From positions 17,246 through 81,245 of the forward strand of contig JAGSGY010000019.1 of assembly GCA_023954855.1 (NCBI GenBank): 64,000 nt of DNA, given 5' to 3'. This DNA comes from Pseudomonadota bacterium (GTDB lineage Bacteria > Myxococcota_A > UBA796 > GCA-2862545). Both the position numbers and the translations under genes were made by a program. The notes beneath the pieces were generated by a model, which was given only the letters and a program-made list of their open reading frames with translations, was not told the DNA's origin and searched no databases. Positions 27,682-34,501 of this stretch are shown here, piece after piece (within the stretch, counting starts at the first letter, position 1; the number at the start of each line of letters is the position of its first letter).

Positions 27682-28035
27682 CTAGGCGAGGAGTTTCGCC
27701 TCGAAGTCCTCGTCCGAGCCACGGAAGCCAACTTGGGTGGGCACGCCGTCGCGCTCGATGATCGGGCGCTTGATCAGCATGGGATCGGCGGCAAACGCGT
27801 CGAGCCAGCGAGCGTCGTCCCAATCCGCCTTCTCGGCAGGAAGCGCACGGTAGGCCCCACCAGACGTGTTGCGCATGGCCTTTGCCCCAAACGCGCTCAC
27901 CCAGGCGGCGACCTGATCACGAGAGACCTCGGTCTTTCGAAAGTCTACCCAGGTGTGATCCGCGCCCCGCGCATCCAGCCACTTCCGGGCCTTCTTGACG
28001 GTTCCACAGCTCGAGATTCCATAGACGGTCAGCAT
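27682..28035 (-). CDS. ArsC/YffB-like thioredoxin-fold reductase
   Basis: 117 residues from ATG 28035 with a GGAG site. The N-terminal YGISSCGTVKKARKWLD has the single redox cysteine (CGT) of the ArsC/Spx/YffB family, and the middle KADWDDARWLDAFAADPMLIKRPIIERDG contains the family's arginine region (LIKRP). It is the last gene of the arginine operon, 28 bases after argB. A role in arsenate reduction is not supported by the context. A glutathione-dependent reductase of unknown substrate, like YffB, is more likely. Confidence 0.85.
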   Translation of the reverse strand: MLTVYGISSCGTVKKARKWLDARGADHTWVDFRKTEVSRDQVAAWVSAFGAKAMRNTSGGAYRALPAEKADWDDARWLDAFAADPMLIKRPIIERDGVPTQVGFRGSDEDFEAKLLA

Positions 28036-28063
28036 GTCGGCGACTCCATTGCGAGCCCCTCCG

Positions 28064-28978
28064 CTAGCCCAGCACAGCCTCGGCGTCCGCCGCATCGCCG
28101 TCCCGAACAATGAGCGTTCCCGCACCGTCGGTCGTGAAGACCTCGCGCAAGATCGCCTGCGGAACGCGCCCGTCGAGCACGTGGACCCGAGGGACACCCC
28201 CTGAGAGGGCTCTCCGGATCGCCGCGACCTTTGGACGCATGCCGCCGGTGAGTACACCCTTCGCTTCGAGCGCGTCGAGACCGCCGAGGTCCGTAAACGC
28301 GACCACTGACGAGAGGTCTTCGGGGTCGGAGAGAATGCCTGGTGCGCGAGTCACCAAGATCAGCTTGGCAGCACCCAGCGCGACCGCAAGCTCGGTCGCC
28401 ACCGTGTCGGCGTTGACATTGAGCAAGGACGCGTCGCTTCCGACGGCGAGTGGGCTGACCACTGGAATCGCGCCCGCGCCGAGCAAGGCCTCGAGGCTGC
28501 CCGGGTTCACCGCGCTGACATCGCCGACCTGGCCGTAGTCGACCTGGACACGCTTTCCGTCGTCGTCGGTGATCACCGCAGGAGGGCGTCGGACTGCGGC
28601 AACCAAGCGTCCATCCGCGCCGCTCAAGCCGACCGCGGACTCGCCCTGCTTGAGCAGAGCGGTCACCAACAAGGTGTTGAGGCGGCCGCGCCAGACCATG
28701 ACTGCAGCATCGATGAGCTCGGGGCTAGTGACCCGACGACCGGCCACTCGCTCGGTCTCAACGCCGAGCTCTGCCGCAGCGGCGTCGAGCTGAGGTCCAC
28801 CGCCATGCACCAGCACGACGCGAATGCCGAGGCGGTGAAGGGCGGCCACCTCGGTGGCGATCGACTCGAGTGAACGAGGCACGTCGAGCAGCTCACCGCC
28901 AACCTTCACGACGAAGGTCTGACCCGAGTAGGCGCGCAGGTAGGGAATGGCTTCGAGCAGTCCGAGCTCGGTGCTCAT
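28064..28978 (-). CDS. argB: N-acyl-glutamate kinase (acetylglutamate kinase family)
   Basis: 304 residues. It phosphorylates the gamma-carboxylate of N-acetyl- or N-succinyl-glutamate with ATP, the second step of arginine synthesis. Motifs are VVKVGGELLDV, VHGGGPQLDA with the family glycine loop, SLLNVNADTVATELA, and GVLTGGMRPKVAAIRRAL. It overlaps argF' by four bases. The neighbouring transcarbamylase looks succinyl-type, so the acyl group used here is uncertain. Confidence 0.94.
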   Translation of the reverse strand: MSTELGLLEAIPYLRAYSGQTFVVKVGGELLDVPRSLESIATEVAALHRLGIRVVLVHGGGPQLDAAAAELGVETERVAGRRVTSPELIDAAVMVWRGRLNTLLVTALLKQGESAVGLSGADGRLVAAVRRPPAVITDDDGKRVQVDYGQVGDVSAVNPGSLEALLGAGAIPVVSPLAVGSDASLLNVNADTVATELAVALGAAKLILVTRAPGILSDPEDLSSVVAFTDLGGLDALEAKGVLTGGMRPKVAAIRRALSGGVPRVHVLDGRVPQAILREVFTTDGAGTLIVRDGDAADAEAVLG

Positions 28979-29967
28979 GAGGTCTCCAACATGCGCTCAA
29001 GCAGCGCGATTGCGGTCCAAAGTCGATTTCCGGCTTCCTCGACGACCCAGGACTGGGGCCCATCGAGCACCTCGGGAGCGACCACCACGCCCCTACGAAC
29101 AGGAAGGCAGTGCATAAAGCCACCGCCCTTCGGGAGCTTGTCGGAGGTGACCGTCCAGTCGCGATGTTCGGCACGCTGCACCGCCTCTTCATCGCGGCGG
29201 CCGTAGCCCGCAAAGCCGCTCCAGGACTTCGCGACCACCACCTCGGCACCCGCCATCGCCTCGCGTTGGTTCTGGGAGGTCCGCACCGAGCCCCCTCCCG
29301 AAGACGCCATCGCAGCTGCGCGTTCGACGATCTGCGGATCGAGATCGAAGCCCTCGGGATGCGCGAGCGTGACGTCCATGCCCTGAAGAGCGGCGGAGAG
29401 CAGCACCTGGTTGGGCACTGCTGCCGGGAGTGCCTTGGGATGGGGCGCCCAGGTCAGCGTGATCCGCTTTCCACGCAGGTCCGGACCGAGGTGGTTCACC
29501 CATGTCGCGGTATCGGCGAGCCCTTGAAGCGGGTGCCAGAGCGCGCTCTCAAGGTTGATGACTGGGACGCTCGAGTAACGGTCGAAGGCGGAAACCACTG
29601 GGTCCGCCCGGTCCTCCTCGGCGCTCTCGAGCTTCGCGAATGCGCGCACCGCGAGAAGGTCGGCAAACTCCGAGAGCACGGCAGCCGCCTCGCGGATGTG
29701 CTCGGCCTTGTCGCCATCCATGACCTTGTCTTCGAGCTCGAGCGCCCAGGCGTCCTTTCCGGGCATGATCATCAGCGGCTGAGCGCCAACAGCCCCGCAC
29801 GCCGCCTCAAGGGACGTCTTCGTGCGCAAGGACGGGTTCAGGAAGACACCGGCCACGCGGGCACCGTCGCTACGATGGGCCTTGGAGCCGGCTCTCAGCT
29901 CGAGCGCTCGCTGAGCCAGCGCCAGGATTCCGTCTTGGCCGAGCTCCGTTCCGTCGACGAAGCTCAC
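28975..29967 (-). CDS. argF': N-acyl-L-ornithine carbamoyltransferase, succinyl-type predicted
   Basis: 330 residues. It is not ordinary ornithine carbamoyltransferase: it follows the N-acetyl/N-succinyl-ornithine carbamoyltransferase line. Motifs are FLNPSLRTKTSLE (carbamoyl-phosphate site), MPGKDAWALE, VMDGDKAEHIREAA, HPLQGLADTATW, LTWAPHPKALPAAVPN, HPEGFDLDP and FMHCLPVRRGV. At the position that sets specificity (Glu92 in Xanthomonas AOTCase, Pro90 in Bacteroides SOTCase) it has Ala88. Published swaps at that site, as I recall, turn AOTCase succinyl-specific with small or Pro residues, so N-succinylornithine is the predicted substrate. It overlaps both neighbouring arg genes by four bases. 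Confidence 0.88.
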   Translation of the reverse strand: MSFVDGTELGQDGILALAQRALELRAGSKAHRSDGARVAGVFLNPSLRTKTSLEAACGAVGAQPLMIMPGKDAWALELEDKVMDGDKAEHIREAAAVLSEFADLLAVRAFAKLESAEEDRADPVVSAFDRYSSVPVINLESALWHPLQGLADTATWVNHLGPDLRGKRITLTWAPHPKALPAAVPNQVLLSAALQGMDVTLAHPEGFDLDPQIVERAAAMASSGGGSVRTSQNQREAMAGAEVVVAKSWSGFAGYGRRDEEAVQRAEHRDWTVTSDKLPKGGGFMHCLPVRRGVVVAPEVLDGPQSWVVEEAGNRLWTAIALLERMLETS

Positions 29968-31124
29968 TCCGCCTCCAGAACAGCACCCAACGCGGCGGAG
30001 AGCGCGCCCACGGCCGATTCGGGAAGCACCGCAGGCGGACAGAGGCGTAGCACCTTCGGATCACCCGACGTGCCGACCATGAAGCCCCGCTCGAGCAAGG
30101 CCATCTGAACGGGCTTGGCAGGACGATCGAGCACGAGGCCCAGCCAGACGCCGGAGCCGCGCACGACCTCGACACCGTCGAGACCACCGAGGGCGATCTT
30201 CAGCAGCGAGCCGAGACGACCCGCGCGACTGACCAGGTTCTCGTCGCGGAGAATGCGCAGCGTCGCTTCAACTGCCGCACACCCAAGCGGCGCTCCGCCG
30301 AAGGTTGTGCCGTGTTCACCGGGGCTCGCCGATGCCGCCACCGCCTCGGTCATCAGCGTGGCCGCCACGGGAAAGCCTCCACCGAGGCCCTTTCCGACGG
30401 TGACGATGTCGGGGCGCACGCCCTCGCGCATGCAGAGCAGTGGCCAGCCTGCGCGACCGATACCGGACTGCACTTCATCGCAGATCAGCATGGCGCCGGC
30501 GGTGCGTACCGCCGACTCGACCGCCGCGAGGTAGCCGGGAGGCGCCTCGACGATGCCAGCGATGCCTTGAACGGGCTCGGTGATCACCGCCGCCACATCC
30601 GGACCGAGTGCGGCCTGTAGGGCCTCGAGATCCCCAAACGGCACGAAGCGCACGTCCCCATGCGCGGGTGCGTGCTGCTCCCGGTACTTCCACGTGGCTC
30701 CGAGGGCGCCCATGGTCCTGCCGTGAAAACCCTTCTCCATCGCGATGATCACGGGACGTCCGGTGAGCTTGCGGGCGAGCTTGAGTGCGGCCTCGTTGGC
30801 TTCGGCACCCGAGTTCACGAAGAAGGCCACGTCCATGCCCGTGAAGTCACACAGCGACTGCGCCGCCTTGGTGCGAATCGGAGTCGGCGTCATCGTCGTA
30901 CAGAACGACAACTTGGCGGCCTGATCGGCAATGGCGGCGATCCACCGTGGATGCCCCTGGCCGAGAATGGTGACGGCGTGGCCACCGTAGAAGTCCCAGT
31001 AGCCGCGGCCGGTGTCGTCGTAGACACGGGCGCCCGAGCCCTCAACGAGCGTGACGGGAAGCTGCGCAGCACCGAGGTTGTCAAGCAGCGGGGGCGGAAG
31101 GGGCAGAGCGGGAGCAGCAGACAT
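29964..31124 (-). CDS. argD: N-acyl-ornithine aminotransferase
   Basis: 386 residues from ATG 31124 (AGGA site); the reading frame continues upstream into argC but that part is not family-like. A class III PLP aminotransferase: WDFYGGHAVTILGQGHP, FVNSGAEANEAALKLAR, EKGFHGRTMGALGAT, EPVQGIAGI, ICDEVQSGIGRAG, and the PLP lysine in TVGKGLGGGFPVAA. It makes N-acyl-ornithine from N-acyl-glutamate semialdehyde. It sits in the compact arginine operon between argC and argF'. Confidence 0.94.
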   Translation of the reverse strand: MSAAPALPLPPPLLDNLGAAQLPVTLVEGSGARVYDDTGRGYWDFYGGHAVTILGQGHPRWIAAIADQAAKLSFCTTMTPTPIRTKAAQSLCDFTGMDVAFFVNSGAEANEAALKLARKLTGRPVIIAMEKGFHGRTMGALGATWKYREQHAPAHGDVRFVPFGDLEALQAALGPDVAAVITEPVQGIAGIVEAPPGYLAAVESAVRTAGAMLICDEVQSGIGRAGWPLLCMREGVRPDIVTVGKGLGGGFPVAATLMTEAVAASASPGEHGTTFGGAPLGCAAVEATLRILRDENLVSRAGRLGSLLKIALGGLDGVEVVRGSGVWLGLVLDRPAKPVQMALLERGFMVGTSGDPKVLRLCPPAVLPESAVGALSAALGAVLEAE

Positions 31125-31134
31125 GATGGTTGTC

Positions 31135-32082
31135 CTACGGAAGCGACGGGGCAGTGAGCGTGGACGTGGGAAGTCCAAGGGCGAGGTCGAGGCATTGAAG
31201 AGCCTGTCCTGCCGCGCCTTTGCCGAGATTGTCGATGGCCGAGAGCACCGCGACGGTGTCCTCGTCCTGAGAGACTGCGAGGTCGCAGAAGGCTGTGCCG
31301 CGTACGTGGCGAAGCTCCGGCGATCCGGCCCGCAGACGAATGTGGGGATGCTGTTTGGCGAAGTCCGCGACGATGGCCGAGGCGTCTGTGCCCGGCTTCA
31401 CGGTTGCGAGCAGGGTCGCGAAGATGCCGCGATCAACGGGTGCAGAGAGCGGCACGAAGTCGAGCTTGGGCGCCGAGCCAATGCTGTCCCAAAAGGACAC
31501 GACCTCGGGAACATGCTGGTGGCTCAGCACCTTGTAGGCCTTGAGGTTCACGAACCGGTACGGATGATGGGTGCCTGCCTTCGGGGTCGCCCCCGAGCCG
31601 GTCGAGCCAGTCGCCGCGACGACGCGAATCGGCCCATCGACCACACCCGCAGCCACGAGTGGGGCGCCAGCGAGCGCGATGGCCGTCGCAAAACACCCCG
31701 GAACGGCCACGCGGGTCGACGACGCAATCGCCTCCGCCGCGTACTCCGCCATGCCGTAGGTCCAGCCCGTCGCGTGGCGATGGTCACGGGAGCAGTCGAT
31801 GATCACCGGCGCCCGCTCGAGCTGGGCGGCGAGTGGTGCGGCCGCTCCATGGGGCGTGGCCAGCACAACGGCATCAAAGGTCGAGAGGCGATCGGCGTCG
31901 AAGGGTTCGAGCACGAGATCGGTGAGCCCCTCGAGGCCTGGGTGCACTTCAGCGAGCCGCGTGCCGGCCTTGGAGGTCGAGATCACCGCGGACGGCGTCG
32001 CATCGGCATGGCCAATGAGACGACGAACGACCTCGGCTCCGACGAAGCCGGTGGCTCCGACGATGGCGATGCGTGCGCTCAC
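31135..32082 (-). CDS. argC: N-acyl-gamma-glutamyl-phosphate reductase
   Basis: 315 residues from GTG 32082, overlapping the NTPase stop by four bases. The Rossmann start is IAIVGATGFVGAEVVRRL. The active-site cysteine is in VAVPGCFATAIAL. The substrate loop GSTGSGATPKAGTHHPYR and the following AYKVLSHQHVPEV resemble the argC type found with N-succinyl/N-acetyl-ornithine transcarbamylases in Bacteroidetes and Xanthomonas. It reduces the acylglutamyl phosphate to the semialdehyde with NADPH. Confidence 0.92.
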   Translation of the reverse strand: MSARIAIVGATGFVGAEVVRRLIGHADATPSAVISTSKAGTRLAEVHPGLEGLTDLVLEPFDADRLSTFDAVVLATPHGAAAPLAAQLERAPVIIDCSRDHRHATGWTYGMAEYAAEAIASSTRVAVPGCFATAIALAGAPLVAAGVVDGPIRVVAATGSTGSGATPKAGTHHPYRFVNLKAYKVLSHQHVPEVVSFWDSIGSAPKLDFVPLSAPVDRGIFATLLATVKPGTDASAIVADFAKQHPHIRLRAGSPELRHVRGTAFCDLAVSQDEDTVAVLSAIDNLGKGAAGQALQCLDLALGLPTSTLTAPSLP

Positions 32083-33152
32083 CCGGTGCTCCGCGCCAGC
32101 GAGAGGGTCGGCGTCGGTGCGACACCCGCCGCCGCGAGCAACGCGTGACCGAAGCGATCGGCCTCCTGCACAGCATTGATCGCCAACATGCCAAGGCCAC
32201 CGACGCTGCTCGTGCCGGCCGCGTTGTCCGTGGCGGGGCCCGTCAGCACGTCAGCCGAGAGACCCATGCCCTCGAGGAGCACCTTGCCCCCGAACGCGCC
32301 GACCGGATCGGTCGCACAGAACGCAATCGCGCTGATCGAGCGCTTCAGGTCGGGTGCGCTCAGCAGCTCGCGCACGCCGTACTCACCGAGAAGCCCGTCA
32401 CCAAGCTCGACGACGAGTAGGTCGGCCCCCTCGGTCGCCAGGTGGTTGAGGCAGCCGCGCGCTACGGCGACGCTGTCCACGCCACAGGTCGAGGGCAGTC
32501 CGGCATCGGCGAAGGTCACGCCGTGCTTGGCACCGTGATCCACCATCTTCAGCACGTCGGACTTGAGGGCAACGCCCGTCAGCTTCGCCACACCCACCGT
32601 AAAGCCAGCCTGAGCCGCGGCCTTCACAATCGAGCCCGCTGCACGGGTCTTGCCAGAGTTCATGCTGGTTCCGACAATCCAGATCGATGGCGGAAGCGCG
32701 TCGAGGGTGTCGGACACAGCAACGGGCCCGGGAAAGATCGACGCCGGCACACCGACGCGACGGCCGAGCTCTGGGAAGTTCAGCACCGATCCAAGCACCT
32801 CAACCCTCGCTGGCGGCCCCACCTCGGGGTTCGCCGAGGTCGCCAGGCCGATGACCCCACCAAGGTTGAGCAGGTGCAGGATGTCGCCCGGCTTCACGCT
32901 CTCGGGAACATCGCCGGAATAGCCGTGTAGAGCGTGCCGACGACCAAGAACGCCAGCGATGATGTCGCCCTTGTGCACGGTCATCATCCGGCCATGCACG
33001 TCTTCGAGCTTGTTGTAGACGCGCTTCTCGTCGAGGACGCGCACGGCGACGATCGACCCCGGTACGGCCGGGATGCTGGTGCCGAGCACGACGTCGCGCC
33101 GGAGCCGGGCATTTGCAGAAGAAGAAGCGATCTTGTCGAGACGAAGCCTCAT
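32079..33152 (-). CDS. Uncharacterised P-loop NTPase in the arginine operon
   Basis: 357 residues from ATG 33152, with GGAGG 5 bases upstream. Residues 1-130 look like a beta-rich N-terminal domain (VLGTSIPAVPGSIVAVRVL, GDILHLLNLGGVIG). Residues 157-350 form a SIMIBI-type P-loop domain. Walker A is GTSMNSGKT (161-169, Lys168), followed by a helix and VGVAKLTGVALKSD. A Walker-B-like strand is LLVVELGDGLLGEYG. The P-loop resembles dethiobiotin synthetase and DUF1611 proteins. The gene lies between argR and argC and overlaps argC by four bases, so it is very likely part of arginine metabolism. The operon lacks argA/argJ and argE; whether this protein fills such a gap is speculation. Confidence 0.82.
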   Translation of the reverse strand: MRLRLDKIASSSANARLRRDVVLGTSIPAVPGSIVAVRVLDEKRVYNKLEDVHGRMMTVHKGDIIAGVLGRRHALHGYSGDVPESVKPGDILHLLNLGGVIGLATSANPEVGPPARVEVLGSVLNFPELGRRVGVPASIFPGPVAVSDTLDALPPSIWIVGTSMNSGKTRAAGSIVKAAAQAGFTVGVAKLTGVALKSDVLKMVDHGAKHGVTFADAGLPSTCGVDSVAVARGCLNHLATEGADLLVVELGDGLLGEYGVRELLSAPDLKRSISAIAFCATDPVGAFGGKVLLEGMGLSADVLTGPATDNAAGTSSVGGLGMLAINAVQEADRFGHALLAAAGVAPTPTLSLARSTG

Positions 33153-33210
33153 CGAGACCTCCACGGCGGAAGACGTCCGCCAAGCGTGAGAAGAGGGAAG
33201 AAACCCGAAA

Positions 33211-33606
33211 TCAGCGACGTCGCAGAGCTCGCGTCAGGCGCTCGCCAGCGCCCGCATCGCGGAGCGCCACGAAGACGGTGTCATCGCCCGCGATGGTTCC
33301 AAACACGCCGTCGAGGTCCATGCCGTCGACGAACTGTGCCAGCACCGAAGCGTGTGCGGGGTCGGTCTTGAGAATGCAGAGACTCGCGTGCGGCGCCAGG
33401 TTCATCGAACGAATCGGCGCGCCAATGTCGTCGGAAGACGCCAGCGCGTAGACCCCGTCGACCTTCGTGACGCCGAGAGCCTTGAGCTCACGAGACACGG
33501 TCGCCTGGGTGACCGGATGGCCCTGCTGGTCGAGCGCGCGCACGAGCTCGCTCTGGGTCCGAAAGGCCCCCGACAGGATCAGGTCTGGAAGTAGAGTTCT
33601 CCACAT
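33211..33606 (-). CDS. argR: Arginine repressor
   Basis: 131 residues from ATG 33606. The N-terminal winged helix (RTQSELVRALDQQGHPVTQA, TVSRELKALGVTKV) binds operator DNA. The C-terminal hexamerisation and arginine-binding domain contains the family signature GTIAGDDTVFVAL with the Asp pair. A GTG at 33645 would extend the protein through the promoter and operator, so it is rejected. No ribosome site precedes the ATG, and the predicted transcription start is within about two bases of it, so the mRNA may be leaderless. It heads the arginine operon. Confidence 0.92.
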   Translation of the reverse strand: MWRTLLPDLILSGAFRTQSELVRALDQQGHPVTQATVSRELKALGVTKVDGVYALASSDDIGAPIRSMNLAPHASLCILKTDPAHASVLAQFVDGMDLDGVFGTIAGDDTVFVALRDAGAGERLTRALRRR

Positions 33607-33613
33607 GGAGTCC

Positions 33614-33642
33614 CGTATAGTATGCGTATAAAATACGCGCAA
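33614..33642 (-). promoter_or_regulatory. Arginine operon promoter with an ARG-box-like palindrome in the spacer
   Basis: On the minus strand TTGCGC (-35, 33637-33642) and TATACG (-10, 33614-33619) are 17 bases apart. Between them lies a perfect 6+6 palindrome GCGTAT-AAA-ATACGC (33624-33638). Its AT-rich core and size suit an ArgR half-site pair, and its place between the hexamers suits autorepression. The arms differ from the E. coli consensus TGAAT/ATTCA, so this is an inference from position and symmetry. Confidence 0.55.
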
Positions 33643-34371
33643 CACGATGGGCGAATTCCCCGGCTAGTCTTCGGCGCCAAGGAGGCGCAGATCACACGCC
33701 CGAACCATCCCTTCGTCCCGCACAAGCCCGCACCCGTCTCGCCAGTTGACGGCCTTTCAAGGGGCCAACGGCTCTTCGACGAGCTCGACGCACGACGGAG
33801 CGTCCGCTTCTTTTCAGATGCGCCCGTTCCACGCGAAATGATCGAGATCGCGATCCGCACCGCCAGCACCGCACCCTCTGGCGCGCATATGCAACCGTGG
33901 ACCTTCGTCGCCATCTCGGACCTGGTGATCAAGGCCAAGATCCGCGAGGCCGCCGAAGCCGAGGAGTACGCCTCCTACGAGGGAGGACGCATGCCGGAAG
34001 ACTGGCGCGAGGCCCTCGAACCGCTCGGCACCGACTGGCGAAAGCCCTTTCTCGAGACCGTGCCGTGGATCGTCGTGCTGTTCGCGCAGTCGTACGGCTT
34101 CACGGCCGACGGGCAGAAGAAGAAGCACTACTACGTGAAAGAGAGCGTCGGCTTGGCAGGAGGCCTGTTCGTCGCGTCACTCCACCGGATGGGGCTGTCC
34201 ACACTCACGCACACGCCAAGCCCAATGGGATTCCTCACCGAGATCCTCGGCCGGCCATCGAACGAGAAGCCCTTCATCTTGTTTCCGGTGGGCTACGCCG
34301 CCGATGACTGCGTGGTGCCGGATCTCGAGCGCAAGCCCCTCGACGCGGTCTCGGCGTGGTTCGACGGCTAG
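33622..34371 (+). CDS. Iodotyrosine deiodinase-like nitroreductase (halotyrosine dehalogenase candidate)
   Basis: Up to 249 residues. The FMN-binding start RRSVRFFSD and TASTAPSGAHMQPWTFV, with the ending VGYAADDCVVPDLERKPLD, follows animal and Haliscomenobacter iodotyrosine deiodinases closely. The three lid residues that grip the iodotyrosine zwitterion in animals (Glu, Tyr, Lys) are present as Glu115, Tyr119 and Lys141 (EEYASYEGGRMP ... DWRKPFL). Reductive removal of iodide or bromide from halotyrosine is the predicted reaction. The ATG at 33622 lies inside the ArgR palindrome and adds 23 residues that homologues lack. A perfect AAGGAGG (33679-33685) precedes ATC at 33691, which gives the expected N-terminus, so ATC may be the true start. 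Confidence 0.88.
   Translation: MRIKYAQHDGRIPRLVFGAKEAQITRPNHPFVPHKPAPVSPVDGLSRGQRLFDELDARRSVRFFSDAPVPREMIEIAIRTASTAPSGAHMQPWTFVAISDLVIKAKIREAAEAEEYASYEGGRMPEDWREALEPLGTDWRKPFLETVPWIVVLFAQSYGFTADGQKKKHYYVKESVGLAGGLFVASLHRMGLSTLTHTPSPMGFLTEILGRPSNEKPFILFPVGYAADDCVVPDLERKPLDAVSAWFDG
33679..33693 (+). promoter_or_regulatory. Perfect Shine-Dalgarno site facing an ATC codon
   Basis: AAGGAGG at 33679-33685 is complementary to the 16S rRNA tail over seven bases and stands 5 bases before ATC 33691, in frame with the deiodinase-like protein. No ATG, GTG or TTG occurs in frame between 33625 and the conserved core. Initiation at ATC is rare but would fit the homologues' length. Confidence 0.4.
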
Positions 34372-34373
34372 TT

Positions 34374-34401
34374 TTCGCCGAAGTTCGCCGATTTTCGCCG
34401 A
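34374..34401 (+). repeat. Three 10-bp iterons, possible sigma-54 enhancer
   Basis: TTCGCCGA occurs three times at exactly 10-base spacing (34374, 34384, 34394), so all copies face the same side of the helix. They lie about 90-115 bases before the predicted start site of the sigma-54 promoter at 34462, the usual place for an upstream activator sequence. They begin 2 bases after the deiodinase-like gene stop. Confidence 0.5.
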
Positions 34402-34461
34402 TTGATTCGTCAAAATCCGACACGTGAGCTGGAAGATCCGCTTGGCCGCGGCCTAGGCTGT

Positions 34462-34477
34462 TGGCCTTGACCTTGCA
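34462..34477 (+). promoter_or_regulatory. Sigma-54 (-24/-12) promoter candidate
   Basis: TTGGCCTTGACCTTGCA (34461-34477) matches the core YTGGC-N8-TTGCA, with the GG and GC dinucleotides 12 bases apart as sigma-54 requires. The predicted start is near 34488, 14 bases before the ATG of the sigma-54 activator gene; GGAGG lies between. This suggests positive autoregulation of the activator. Confidence 0.55.
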
Positions 34478-34501
34478 GAACCTCATCTTGTTGGAGGACT
34501 C

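Noticed and set aside
33647..33667. Six-codon ORF (MGEFPG) upstream of the deiodinase-like gene
   Set aside because: It has no ribosome site and is too short to distinguish from chance.
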